Notes: a model not told the origin generated them from the letters alone. A stretch of DNA of 18,454 nucleotides from RGIG8785 sp045655245 (GCA_045655245.1 JAZOOX010000032.1:1-18454), one strand, 5' to 3'; shown: positions 7,828 to 15,629, numbered from the stretch's first letter. Numbers and translations are program-made.

Positions 7828-7843
7828 TGCGGTTTTTGCCGCA
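7828..7843. other. small GC hairpin upstream of the hydrogenase promoter
   Basis: TGCGG and CCGCA pair around a 6-base T-rich loop inside an otherwise AT-rich spacer. On the minus strand it is not followed by a T-run, so it is a weak terminator candidate for the HAD gene. It lies about 45 bases upstream of the -35 position and could be an operator. An AT-only inverted repeat (TTTTTCA/TGAAAAA, 7872-7887) sits at the HAD stop codon. Confidence 0.35.
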
Positions 7844-7887
7844 CGGTTTCAATATATCATAACAAAGGTGCTTTTTCAACTGAAAAA

Positions 7888-8538
7888 TCATGCAAGAAAG
7901 TCCAACAACTGCATTGGGTCTTCAAGCAAAATTTCCCCACCGCTTTCTATCAGCTCTTCACGGTCGCGGAAGCCCCATAAAACGCCCACAGTTTTGGCAC
8001 CCGCTCCCCGACCCGTTTGCATATCGGTGGCGGTATCCCCGATGTAAAGGCATTCTTCGGGGCGAACACCAAGCTCGTCCATCAGCGCAAGCAACGCCGT
8101 GGGGTCGGGTTTGATGGGTACACCCTCCCGCTGACCGTAGCAACGATCAAAGGCGCCGTCACCGAAGATGGCGTCGATCACGGCGCAGGTGGGCAGGTGA
8201 GGTTTATTGGACAGTACGGCGGTTTTGATATTGCGGCATTTTAATTCTGCCAATAAATTCAAAATGCCGTCATAGGGTGCGGTCAGGTATAAGGGTTCTT
8301 TTTCGTAAGACTCGGTATAGTCTGTAAAAGCGGCGTCCAAAACAGCGGGGTCCCCTTGGGTCTCGGCAAACATCCGCTCCAGCAATACCCGTGCGCCGTT
8401 GCCTACCAGGTAGCGGTAACGCTCCCGAGGGATGGCGGGCAGACCGAACTTTTTCAGGGTTTGGTTAGCGTAATGGGAAATGGTCGACAGAGTGTCTAAC
8501 AGGGTTCCGTCCAAATCAAAAATACAAGCACGAATCAT
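7888..8538 (-). CDS. HAD-family phosphatase (phosphoglycolate phosphatase-like)
   Basis: A 216-residue haloacid dehalogenase-type hydrolase with all four motifs: DLDGTLLDT with nucleophile D8 and acid D10, serine S110 in VLSNKP, lysine K143 in IKPDP, and the acidic GDTATDM at 167-173. A helical cap domain lies between motifs I and II (about 17-85), as in the Gph/PpaX subfamily; the true substrate cannot be told from sequence. The frame opens earlier with a GTG at 8547, but that codon overlaps the AAGGAG ribosome site. The ATG at 8538, eight bases after AAGGAG, is the better start. It seems to be a single-gene unit with no clear terminator before the hydrogenase promoter. Confidence 0.9.
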   Translation of the reverse strand: MIRACIFDLDGTLLDTLSTISHYANQTLKKFGLPAIPRERYRYLVGNGARVLLERMFAETQGDPAVLDAAFTDYTESYEKEPLYLTAPYDGILNLLAELKCRNIKTAVLSNKPHLPTCAVIDAIFGDGAFDRCYGQREGVPIKPDPTALLALMDELGVRPEECLYIGDTATDMQTGRGAGAKTVGVLWGFRDREELIESGGEILLEDPMQLLDFLA

Positions 8539-8558
8539 TCGTATCACTCCTTGGTTTC

Positions 8559-8590
8559 ATTATAAAATCGGCGAACGATTTAGATGCCAA
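8559..8590 (-). promoter_or_regulatory. possible promoter of the HAD phosphatase gene
   Basis: TATAAT (8559-8564, minus strand) lies just upstream of the AAGGAG site. The best -35-like box, TTGGCA (8585-8590), is 20 bases away, longer than ideal. The -10 is convincing and the -35 uncertain. Confidence 0.4.
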
Positions 8591-8610
8591 TCTTTTTAGT
8601 TAAATTTGTC

Positions 8611-8715
8611 TTATAGCTGACCGAAGGTCAATTTAGCTACGAAGTAATTTAGCGTGCAAAGCACATTTAGCTCGCCGTCAGGCGAATTTAGCTGAATTCA
8701 TCTTTGATGAATTCA
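8611..8715. repeat. array of five hairpins joined by ATTTAGC linkers
   Basis: Five perfect inverted repeats follow one another: TGACC-gaa-GGTCA (8618-8630), TAC-gaa-GTA (8638-8646), GTGC-aaa-GCAC (8654-8664), TCGCC-gtca-GGCGA (8672-8685), and a 10-bp stem TGAATTCATC-ttt-GATGAATTCA (8693-8715). Each neighbouring pair is separated by exactly ATTTAGC (8631, 8647, 8665, 8686), and a degenerate copy (TTATAGC) leads the first. The stems differ in sequence and length while the linkers are identical, so pairing rather than sequence is conserved. It lies between the sigK terminator and the HAD promoter and codes for nothing I can see. It is likely a dispersed repeat family; function unknown. Confidence 0.85.
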
Positions 8716-8743
8716 TTATACCACACGGGTCGAATTTTGACAA

Positions 8744-8768
8744 TAAAAAAGAGCGGATTTCTCCGCTC
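8744..8768 (-). terminator. rho-independent terminator of sigK
   Basis: On the minus strand GAGCGG pairs with CCGCTC around a 6-base loop and is followed by TTTTTTATT. The stem begins at 8768, inside the sigK stop codon, so stop and terminator overlap. Confidence 0.85.
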
Positions 8769-9408
8769 AGCCAAATACCCGCTTCAACTTTTCCAAAGCC
8801 CCTTTTTCGATGCGGGACACATAGGAACGGGAAACCCCCAGCATCCCTGCCACTTCCCGCTGGGTCTTGACCGCCGTTCCCCCCAGGCCGTAGCGGTGGC
8901 GCAGCACCACCCGTTCCCGATTTTTCAGTGTGCTTTCCAAAAACCGATAAAGGCGGCTGATTTGAATCTTCCGTTCCACCTGTTCGCAAACATCGTCCTC
9001 CTCGCTTCCCAAAATGTCCATCAGGCAAAGCTCTCCCCCCTCGCTGTCCACCCCGATGGGTTCCTGGAGCGAGGTCTCGTTCTGCCGTTTCTTTCCCGCA
9101 CGGATGGTCATTAAAATCTCGTTTTCGATGCACCTTGCCGCATAGGTCACCAAACGGATCTGACGTTCGGGATTGAAACTTGCCACCGCCTTCATCAGCC
9201 CGATGGTGCCGATGGAGATATAATCGTCCATTTCGGTCGTGTTTTGCGCGTACTTCTTGACAATGTGTACCACCAACCGCAGGTTGTGCTCGATCAGGAT
9301 GTTCCCCGCCGTTTCGTCCCCGTTGCGGTAGCGGGTCAAAAACTCCCGCTCCTCCGCCGCAGACAACGGTCTGGGAAAAGAGTGTGTGCCGGTGACAAAC
9401 CCGACCAT
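8767..9408 (-). CDS. sigK: sporulation sigma factor SigK
   Basis: Late mother-cell sporulation sigma factor of the sigma-70 family, 213 residues from the chosen start. The sequence SFPRPLSAAEE near residue 10 and LIEHNLRLVVHIVKKY are typical of SigK. Region 2 follows (DDYISIGTIGLMKAV, TYAARCIENEIL), then LQEPIGVDSEG, and a region 4 helix-turn-helix (TQREVAGMLGVSRSYVSRI). The open frame runs back to an ATG at 9480. The start at 9408 is preferred because GAGGGGG lies just upstream and because a sigma-E-like -10 box at 9439-9446 would put the transcript start inside the longer frame. Only about nine residues precede SFPRPLS and they are not a hydrophobic pro-sequence, so the protein is probably made without a propeptide, as in Clostridioides difficile. 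It is a single-gene unit with its own terminator. Confidence 0.9.
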   Translation of the reverse strand: MVGFVTGTHSFPRPLSAAEEREFLTRYRNGDETAGNILIEHNLRLVVHIVKKYAQNTTEMDDYISIGTIGLMKAVASFNPERQIRLVTYAARCIENEILMTIRAGKKRQNETSLQEPIGVDSEGGELCLMDILGSEEDDVCEQVERKIQISRLYRFLESTLKNRERVVLRHRYGLGGTAVKTQREVAGMLGVSRSYVSRIEKGALEKLKRVFG

Positions 9409-9438
9409 AAAACGCCCCCTCATTATTAGTACCCTACC

Positions 9439-9446
9439 AATGTATG
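9439..9446 (-). promoter_or_regulatory. sigma-E-type -10 box upstream of sigK
   Basis: The minus strand reads CATACATT, a full match to the sigma-E -10 consensus (CATACAnT). The -35 region (around 9459-9466) matches only weakly. A start near 9432 would give a leader of about 24 bases with the GAGGGGG ribosome site before the ATG at 9408. Control of sigK by sigma-E is the known scheme in endospore formers. Confidence 0.55.
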
Positions 9447-9480
9447 ACGGGGAGATGCTGATGGTGTCTGTCCGAAACAA

Positions 9481-9511
9481 AAATAAAAAAACAGCCCGTG
9501 GGGGCTGTTTT
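9481..9511 (-). terminator. rho-independent terminator after ddl
   Basis: On the minus strand the stem ACAGCCC/GGGCTGT (9491-9497 with 9502-9508; extendable by A-T pairs) has a 4-base loop and runs into TTTTTTATTT. It starts right at the ddl stop codon and closes the rnj-ymfF-ymfH-lgt-ddl operon. Confidence 0.88.
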
Positions 9512-10530
9512 CAGTGTTTTAACGCCATATGGACAATCTTTTCGCAAAGATCATCGTAGGAGATGCCTGCCGCGGCAGCTTCCTGAGGCAACAAACTGGT
9601 GGGGGTCATTCCCGGCAGGGTGTTGGCTTCCAGGCAGTAGCAAGTACCGTCGGCGGTCATGATAAAGTCCATTCTTGCGTAGTCCCGCAGCCGCAGTGCG
9701 TCAAAGACGGTCAGGGCAGCGTCCTGCATTGCTTTGCATTCAGCGTCGGTCAGGGGTGCGGGGCAGATTTCGGTGGTCATCCCCGCCTGGTATTTCCGCT
9801 GATAATCGTAAAACCCTTCCCGGGGGATGATTTCGATGGGCGGCAGGGGTTTGCCGTCTAACACACCCACCGAGAACTCGCGGCCCACCACTTCCTCCTC
9901 TACCAGGACGCAAGACTCGTACTTGGCGGCAAGGGCGATGGCGCGGGTGCGTTCGTCCTCGGTCGCGGCACGGGAAGTACCCACGCTGGAGCCGCAACTG
10001 CAGGGCTTGACAAAGCAGGGCAGGGGCAATTCTTCGGGGATGGGGTGCGTCATGTCCAGCTCCAAGCCTTGGGGAGTGCGGATGCCGCGGCCTGCCATCA
10101 TCTGTTTGGAAATGGCTTTGTTCATCGCCAACAGGCACCCTTCAAACCCGCTTCCCGTATAGCGGACCGAGTAGTTGTCGAAGGTCGCCTGCAACTGTCC
10201 GTTCTCCCCCATTGCCCCGTGGAGGGCAACAAAGGTAATATCGGCGCTTTTGCAAAGCTCCAAAACCCCGGGGCCGATGAGGTCGGTCTGTCCCCCGCAT
10301 TCGGCACGGAGCGCTTCCAGATCCGGCTCGTGTTCGGGGATTTGATAGGAGTAGGCAACGGCGGTACCCGTTTTAAAGGCGGCGTCTTGGGGAGTGGTGA
10401 TCCCGCGAAAAACGTCTACCAATGCGACCTCGTGGCCGCGGCGAAGCAGGGCGTTGGCGATCAGGCAACCCGAGGACAGTGAAATATCCCGTTCGGGGCT
10501 GAAGCCGCCTGCCAAAACAACGATTTTCAT
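9511..10530 (-). CDS. ddl: D-alanine--D-alanine ligase
   Basis: Cytoplasmic ATP-grasp enzyme that joins two D-alanines for peptidoglycan precursors. 339 residues, normal length. Visible: the N-terminal AGGFSPERDISLSSG, VALHGAMGENGQ (family LHGxxGEDG, with N for D), the ATP-grasp segment KPCSCGSSVGTS, LVEEEVVGREFSVGVL, the omega-loop-like YDYQRKY, and the C-terminal metal-binding EANTLPGMTPTS. The tyrosine-bearing YDYQRKY suggests D-Ala-D-Ala rather than the D-Ala-D-lactate specificity of vancomycin-resistance ligases. An AAAGGA site lies about 10 bases before the ATG. It is 73 bases downstream of lgt with no terminator between, so it is probably the last gene of that operon. Confidence 0.95.
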   Translation of the reverse strand: MKIVVLAGGFSPERDISLSSGCLIANALLRRGHEVALVDVFRGITTPQDAAFKTGTAVAYSYQIPEHEPDLEALRAECGGQTDLIGPGVLELCKSADITFVALHGAMGENGQLQATFDNYSVRYTGSGFEGCLLAMNKAISKQMMAGRGIRTPQGLELDMTHPIPEELPLPCFVKPCSCGSSVGTSRAATEDERTRAIALAAKYESCVLVEEEVVGREFSVGVLDGKPLPPIEIIPREGFYDYQRKYQAGMTTEICPAPLTDAECKAMQDAALTVFDALRLRDYARMDFIMTADGTCYCLEANTLPGMTPTSLLPQEAAAAGISYDDLCEKIVHMALKH

Positions 10531-10603
10531 TTTGTCATCATCCTTTGTTACAATTTATGCAATAAGAATTCAAAGCATACTTTTTATACGCCGTAAGTAA
10601 GGG

Positions 10604-11419
10604 TCAGTCCTCGGATGGGGCTTCCGGTTCAGGGTAGACAACGGGAACGTTTTTGTACTTTTTACGTTTGATGACGATGCACACTGCCGCAACCAGGGCA
10701 GACAGAATCGCCACCAGTTGGGAGATGCGGACGGTGCCCAAAAACAGGCTGTCGGTACGCAGGCCTTCGATCCACGCACGGCCCACACCGTACCACAGGA
10801 CGTACATCAAAAAGACTTCGCCGTGGAAGCGTTTCCGCTTTTCGTAGTTCCAAAGCAGGAAAAATCCCGCCAAAGTCCACAAGGATTCGTACAAAAAAGT
10901 GGGGTGTGCCAAAGTGCCGTTAACGGTCATTCGCCAGGGCAGGTCGGTAGGGATGCCAAAGGCTTCGCCGTTGACGAAGTTCCCCCAGCGGCCGATGCTT
11001 TGTCCCAAAATCAGGGCAACACAGCCCATATCAAAGAGGTTGCCCACGTTGAGTTTTTTGATTTTGGCATACACCAGCGCGGTGGCCACGGCGCCGATGA
11101 CCGCACCGTAGATGGCGATGCCGCCCTTCCAGATATAGAAGATCTCGATGGGGTTGTCCCGATACATTTCGAAGTTAAAAAGAACGTAATAGAGGCGGGC
11201 GCAGAGGATGGCAACAGGGGTAGCAAACAGTGCCAGGTCATACACGTTGTCTGCCGAGAGACCCTGGCGTTTGGCACGGACCAACGCCACGCAAACGCCT
11301 GCCAAAAGGGCAAGAGCGATAATCAGGCCGTACCAGTAGATGGGTTTGCCGAACAGGGTCAGGGCAACGGGATCGATGGTGAGGTGGATGCCCAGACCGG
11401 GGAAACGAACCGAGTTCAT
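10604..11419 (-). CDS. lgt: prolipoprotein diacylglyceryl transferase
   Basis: Membrane enzyme that moves diacylglycerol from phosphatidylglycerol onto the lipobox cysteine of pre-lipoproteins, the first step of lipoprotein maturation. 271 residues with about seven hydrophobic segments, IYWYGLIIALALL near 27-39 among the first. The Lgt signature GRWGNFVNGEAFG is at 143-155, with R144 and E152 expected to be key. At the place of E. coli H103 (GGxxxHGG) this protein has Y104 in GGIAIYGAVIGA. The ATG at 11419 follows GGAGG with six-base spacing and starts one base after the ymfH stop, so it is operonic. Confidence 0.96.
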   Translation of the reverse strand: MNSVRFPGLGIHLTIDPVALTLFGKPIYWYGLIIALALLAGVCVALVRAKRQGLSADNVYDLALFATPVAILCARLYYVLFNFEMYRDNPIEIFYIWKGGIAIYGAVIGAVATALVYAKIKKLNVGNLFDMGCVALILGQSIGRWGNFVNGEAFGIPTDLPWRMTVNGTLAHPTFLYESLWTLAGFFLLWNYEKRKRFHGEVFLMYVLWYGVGRAWIEGLRTDSLFLGTVRISQLVAILSALVAAVCIVIKRKKYKNVPVVYPEPEAPSED

Positions 11420-11420
11420 C

Positions 11421-12710
11421 TTATGCCTCCTTTTTGGGGCGGACCACCGACAAAACGGCGCGGTCTGCCGTCAGGTTTTCTTTGAGGTAGGTTGCCGCAT
11501 CCTCGGCTGTGATCGACTGCAGGACGGGCAGGTATTCCGCCAGGCTGACCCCTTCGAAATAAAAGCGGAGTTGCTGGCTTGCCACGTTGTCTACGTGGTT
11601 AAAGAGCTTGATAAAGGAGCCGTAAGCGTTTTTCTTCGTCCGTTGGAAGTCGGCTTCAAAGGCGGCTGAATCGGGCAGGGTTTGCGCCGTTTCCAGCAAG
11701 CGGCGGCAGACCTCTTCGGGGTTGTCGCTTTCGGCGGTAAAGAGGTTGCAGAAATAGGACGGCTGTGCCATAATCTCGCCGTCAATGACGTCGTTGACCA
11801 AGCCTTCCTCGTACAAAGACTGATAGAGTTCCGAGCTTTCCCCCACCAGCAGTTGGGATGCCAAGGAGGCGATCAGCCGTTTCCGAAGCAGTTCTTTCCC
11901 GTCCGTTTCGGGGGTGTCTTTAAAGCCCAACTGGAACAAGGGCATGGACACTGCCAGTTCTGCTTCCACCTTATGGCTGCAAACGGCGTCCGGCTCGTCG
12001 GGGAAGGTCTGGGGAATGGGATCGCGGCCTTCGGTGCGAAGCATTTCGTCCACGATGTCCCCCACGGCGGCGGGGTCTACATCCCCTGCCACCACCAGCA
12101 CCATATTGGCGGGATGGTAAAAGGATTCGTGACAACGATACAACAGTTCGGGGGTGATTTCGGCAATGGACTCCACCGTTCCCGCAATGTCGATGCGGAC
12201 AGGGTGGTTGTGATAGAGTCCCTGGAGGCAGTTGAAGTAGCAGACCCATTCGGGGTCGTCATCGTACATGCGGATCTCCTGACCGATGATCCCCTGTTCT
12301 TTTTGTACGTTTTTGTCGGTATAATGGGGCGTTTGGACAAAATCCAGCAGGGTGCGCAGGTTTTCCTCGAACGCCGACGTGCAGGAAAAGAGGTAGGCGG
12401 TCATATCAAAGTTGGTATATGCGTTGGCATTGGCGCCCGTTTTGGAAAACCGCTCGAAGGCGTCGGTGCCGTCGGGTTCCTCGAACATTTTATGCTCTAA
12501 AAAATGGGCGATGCCGTCGGGCAGAACCGTCTCCTCCGTATCTCCCGCAAAGGTCATTTGGCGGTTGACCGAGCCGAAATGGGTGGCAAAGACGGCATAG
12601 GTTTCGGCATGACCTTTTTGGGGGAACACAAAGACGGGCAACCCTTTTTGGCTGACACCGCTGTATAAGGTTTCTCCCACATCGGGAAGGGTCTGTTTTT
12701 GAAATTCCAT
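11421..12710 (-). CDS. ymfH: M16-family zinc peptidase, YmfH-like
   Basis: Insulinase-family (M16) protein with the zinc motif HFLEH at residues 69-73 intact, so probably a working peptidase. 429 residues, with both M16 halves recognisable. The frame can start at a GTG (12716) overlapping the stop of the upstream gene, but AAGGAGG is only one base from that GTG and seven bases from the ATG at 12710, so the ATG is chosen. Annotators link the pair to EF-P 5-aminopentanol modification because of the B. subtilis ymf operon; the third member, the reductase YmfI, is not here, so the link is uncertain. It probably works with the neighbouring inactive M16 protein. Confidence 0.88.
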   Translation of the reverse strand: MEFQKQTLPDVGETLYSGVSQKGLPVFVFPQKGHAETYAVFATHFGSVNRQMTFAGDTEETVLPDGIAHFLEHKMFEEPDGTDAFERFSKTGANANAYTNFDMTAYLFSCTSAFEENLRTLLDFVQTPHYTDKNVQKEQGIIGQEIRMYDDDPEWVCYFNCLQGLYHNHPVRIDIAGTVESIAEITPELLYRCHESFYHPANMVLVVAGDVDPAAVGDIVDEMLRTEGRDPIPQTFPDEPDAVCSHKVEAELAVSMPLFQLGFKDTPETDGKELLRKRLIASLASQLLVGESSELYQSLYEEGLVNDVIDGEIMAQPSYFCNLFTAESDNPEEVCRRLLETAQTLPDSAAFEADFQRTKKNAYGSFIKLFNHVDNVASQQLRFYFEGVSLAEYLPVLQSITAEDAATYLKENLTADRAVLSVVRPKKEA

Positions 12711-12712
12711 TG

Positions 12713-13963
12713 TCACGCCTCCTTCCCCGTTAAGAAATAGACCGTTTGCAGACGGACGTCACGGAACGCTGCGGTGACTTCTTCTGCGGTAACGGCTTCG
12801 ATCTTGGCAATGCGTTCTTCCGGGTCGGTAAGGGTATCGGTCAGGACGTTCCCGTGGACCCAGGCAACATACTGGGCGGGGTTGTCCCGCAGTCCCCGCA
12901 GCGCGCCGATCATGGCTTGTTTTGCAGAGAAAAGCTCTTCTTGGGTCACGTTCCCCTCCTGCATTGCCGACAGTTGGGTCAGAATCTCGTCACGGGCGGC
13001 TTCGAACTTGTCGAACTCGATCCCGGCGCTGACCATCATAACGCCTTTGAAGCGGTCGGTACGGGAGTAAGCATAGTACGCCAAACTCCGCTTTTCACGG
13101 ACGTTTTTAAAGAGCTTGGAATGTGCCCCTGCGCCGAACACGCTGTTGGCAACGGTCATGGCAACCGAGCGGGGGTCGGACGCGCCGATGCCCGTGGTAA
13201 AGCCCATCACCAGTTTGCCCTGGGTGACGTCCATTCGCTCGGTCACCTCTTTGACCTCCTTGCGGGGGGTGAAAAGGTCGCCGATGGGATAGGGACGGTC
13301 CTGGGGGCGAAGGGCCGAAAAGAGGTCGATGATGGGACGGATGTCGGCACGACCCGTAACGAAAATGGTTACGGGGCACTGCAGCATCCGGTGGTAAGCG
13401 GTCATTAAGTCCTGAGGGGTGATGCCGTCCACGGCATCGGGGTCGCCCCCGCCCGAAACGGCGTAGGTGTCCCCGTCAAACATTTCCTCGGTGCAACGGT
13501 CAAGGGCATAACTGCGCTTGTCATTGATCCGCGCCAGTAAGGATTCTTTCAGGGATTTTTGTTCCTGACGGATGTATTCTTCCGAGAAATTGCCGTCGAT
13601 CAGGAAGGGGTCCAGCACCAGATCGTGCAAAACGCGGGCGGTCTTTTCCACCAAGGAGCTTTCCTCGGGCACGAACTCGTCTGCGATACAGGATGCGGTG
13701 AAAGTGAGTTGTTGGTCGTTCCCCGCTTTGGCGACATAGCCGCCTACGTTGGCGCCGTAAAGTTCTTCTAAGTAACGGTTTAACGCCAGCGTTTTGGGGA
13801 GGGGTCTGCTCCCCCGCAGAAGAATCTCCACCAGCAGGGCATTGACGGTGGCGTTTTCCGCCGTCAGGGGTTGGTGGAAGGACAGGCGGAGGGAGACCGT
13901 CTTAAAATGATCAAAGGGTAAATGGAACAGTTTTACACCCGGTGCAACGGTATACGTCTGCAT
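12713..13963 (-). CDS. ymfF: M16-family peptidase-like protein, YmfF-like, no zinc motif
   Basis: A 416-residue M16-fold protein. At the place where HxxEH should be, the sequence reads NALLVEILLRGS (about 41-52), so the zinc site is missing and it is probably catalytically dead. The later REKRSLAYYAYS segment (about 285-300) keeps the family's R/Y-rich element. Pairs of one active and one inactive M16 subunit are known for this family, the inactive one forming half of the chamber. GGAGG lies nine bases before the ATG. It starts four bases after rnj and overlaps the start region of ymfH. Confidence 0.87.
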   Translation of the reverse strand: MQTYTVAPGVKLFHLPFDHFKTVSLRLSFHQPLTAENATVNALLVEILLRGSRPLPKTLALNRYLEELYGANVGGYVAKAGNDQQLTFTASCIADEFVPEESSLVEKTARVLHDLVLDPFLIDGNFSEEYIRQEQKSLKESLLARINDKRSYALDRCTEEMFDGDTYAVSGGGDPDAVDGITPQDLMTAYHRMLQCPVTIFVTGRADIRPIIDLFSALRPQDRPYPIGDLFTPRKEVKEVTERMDVTQGKLVMGFTTGIGASDPRSVAMTVANSVFGAGAHSKLFKNVREKRSLAYYAYSRTDRFKGVMMVSAGIEFDKFEAARDEILTQLSAMQEGNVTQEELFSAKQAMIGALRGLRDNPAQYVAWVHGNVLTDTLTDPEERIAKIEAVTAEEVTAAFRDVRLQTVYFLTGKEA

Positions 13964-13967
13964 AAGG

Positions 13968-15629
13968 TCATACCTCCATAATGATTGGCAGAATCATGGG
14001 TTTGCGCTTGGTTTTTTGGTACAGGTAATCGGAGAGCGCGCCCCGTACCGCGTTACGGATGGCGGTATAGTCGTTCAATCCGCGGCGGTTGGCATTTTCC
14101 AAAGCCTCGACAGAGACGGTTTTGATGTCGTCCATCAGGTTCTCGGATTCACGGACATAGACAAACCCGCGGGAGACGATTTCGGGTCCCGAAACCAGGT
14201 CGTGGGTTTCGGAAGAAAGGCCCAGGACCAGTACGATCAGACCGTCCTCGGACAGGTGTTTGCGGTCCCGCAGAACGGTACTGCCCACGTCGCCCACACC
14301 CAAGCCGTCAACCAGCACACGGCCCGAGGGGACGTTGCCGTTGACTTTGGCGGAACGGCGGTCCAGTTCCAGCACCTTGCCGATATCCAACACAAAGATG
14401 TCTTTGGACGACCAGCCCAGCATTTTTGCCAGCTCGGCGTGCTGGAGCAGGTGACGCTGTTCCCCGTGGACGGGGATGAAGTATTTGGGTTTGACCAGCG
14501 AGATCATCAGTTTCAGCTCTTCCTGGCTGGCGTGACCCGAAACGTGGACGTCTGCCAGGGACTCGTAGACCACCTGGGCGCCTTTTTTCAGCAGTTCGTT
14601 GATCACGCGGGAGACCAGTTTTTCGTTCCCGGGGATGGGACTTGCCGAGATCACGATCAGGTCGTGGGGGCCGATCTCCACCTTGCGGTGTTCGGAGAAT
14701 GCCATGCGGTAGAGCGCAGACATGGTTTCGCCCTGACTGCCCGTGGTGATGATCACGATTTTGTTGTCGGGGTAACGGCGGATCTGGTCAATGCCGATCA
14801 AAACCCCTTCGGGAACGTGGATATAGTCCAGTTCCATGGCAACATTAACGATGTTTTCCATGCTCCGTCCCGAAATGGCAACCTTACGGTCGTAGCGGAC
14901 GGCAGCATCGAAGATCTGCTGGATACGGTGGATGTTGGATGCAAAGGTCGCCACGATGATGCGGCGGTCTTCGGCGATGCGGAAGAACTCCTCAAAGCTC
15001 TTGCCCACCGTTCTTTCGGACATGGAATACCCGCTCCGCTCGGCATTGGTACTGTCGGAAAGAAGCGCCAAAACGCCCTTCTTCCCCAACTGTGCCAAAC
15101 GGCCCAGGTCGATCATGTCGCCGTCAATGGGGGTACAGTCGATTTTAAAGTCGCCGGTATGGACCACAATACCCACCGGGGTATGTATGGCCAAAGCGGT
15201 AGCGTCGGGGATGCTGTGGTTGGAGTGGATAAACTCCACCGAGAAGGCGCCGACCTTGATGGTCTGACCTGCATTGATGTTGCGCAGGTCGCCGTCGACA
15301 CCGTGCTCTTTTAAGCGGTTTGCCACGATGCCCAATGCCAATCGGGTGCCGTAAACAGGAACATGGAGTTCCTTTAAGACGTAGGGCAGACTGCCGATAT
15401 GGTCCTCGTGGGCGTGGGTCAGAACGATGGCACGGACACGGTCTGCGTTTTTCTGCAGATAGGTGATGTCGGGGATCACGATGTCGATGCCCAGCATCTC
15501 GTCCTCGGGGAACGCCATACCGCAGTCCACCAGCAGAATATCGTTGCCGTATTCAAACACGGTCATATTCTTGCCGATCTCGTTCAACCCGCCTAAGGGA
15601 ATAATTTTCAGTTTTTGTTTTCTTGCCAC
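13968..15629 (-). CDS. rnj: ribonuclease J
   Basis: Metallo-beta-lactamase/beta-CASP ribonuclease (5'-to-3' exo- and endonuclease) central to mRNA decay and rRNA maturation in Firmicutes. 553 residues, normal for RNase J. PLGGLNEIGKN near the start, PEDEMLGIDIVIPD at 41-54, and the zinc motif HAHEDH at 72-77 are diagnostic. The beta-CASP domain and a C-terminal domain follow; HVSGHASQEELK is typical. The open frame reaches an ATG at 15668, but a GTG at 15629 has GGAGG seven bases upstream and gives the family's usual N-terminus, so it is chosen. It is the first gene of a five-gene operon from the promoter at 15707-15735. Confidence 0.95.
   Translation of the reverse strand: MARKQKLKIIPLGGLNEIGKNMTVFEYGNDILLVDCGMAFPEDEMLGIDIVIPDITYLQKNADRVRAIVLTHAHEDHIGSLPYVLKELHVPVYGTRLALGIVANRLKEHGVDGDLRNINAGQTIKVGAFSVEFIHSNHSIPDATALAIHTPVGIVVHTGDFKIDCTPIDGDMIDLGRLAQLGKKGVLALLSDSTNAERSGYSMSERTVGKSFEEFFRIAEDRRIIVATFASNIHRIQQIFDAAVRYDRKVAISGRSMENIVNVAMELDYIHVPEGVLIGIDQIRRYPDNKIVIITTGSQGETMSALYRMAFSEHRKVEIGPHDLIVISASPIPGNEKLVSRVINELLKKGAQVVYESLADVHVSGHASQEELKLMISLVKPKYFIPVHGEQRHLLQHAELAKMLGWSSKDIFVLDIGKVLELDRRSAKVNGNVPSGRVLVDGLGVGDVGSTVLRDRKHLSEDGLIVLVLGLSSETHDLVSGPEIVSRGFVYVRESENLMDDIKTVSVEALENANRRGLNDYTAIRNAVRGALSDYLYQKTKRKPMILPIIMEV

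Noticed and set aside
7714..7887. Rex (NADH-sensing repressor) operator upstream of hydC
   Set aside because: Expected on functional grounds, but no TTGTTAA-type palindrome is present in this spacer.
8611..8715. CRISPR array
   Set aside because: The constant part is only 7 bases, the intervening parts are palindromes of 9-23 bases rather than unique spacers, and no cas gene is near.
8678..9133. Minus-strand open frame of 151 residues over the sigK 3' part
   Set aside because: It is another frame of sigK and runs through the terminator; no family resemblance.
14016..15314. Plus-strand open frame of 432 residues
   Set aside because: It lies antisense within rnj, has no ribosome site, and its composition is that of a shadow frame.
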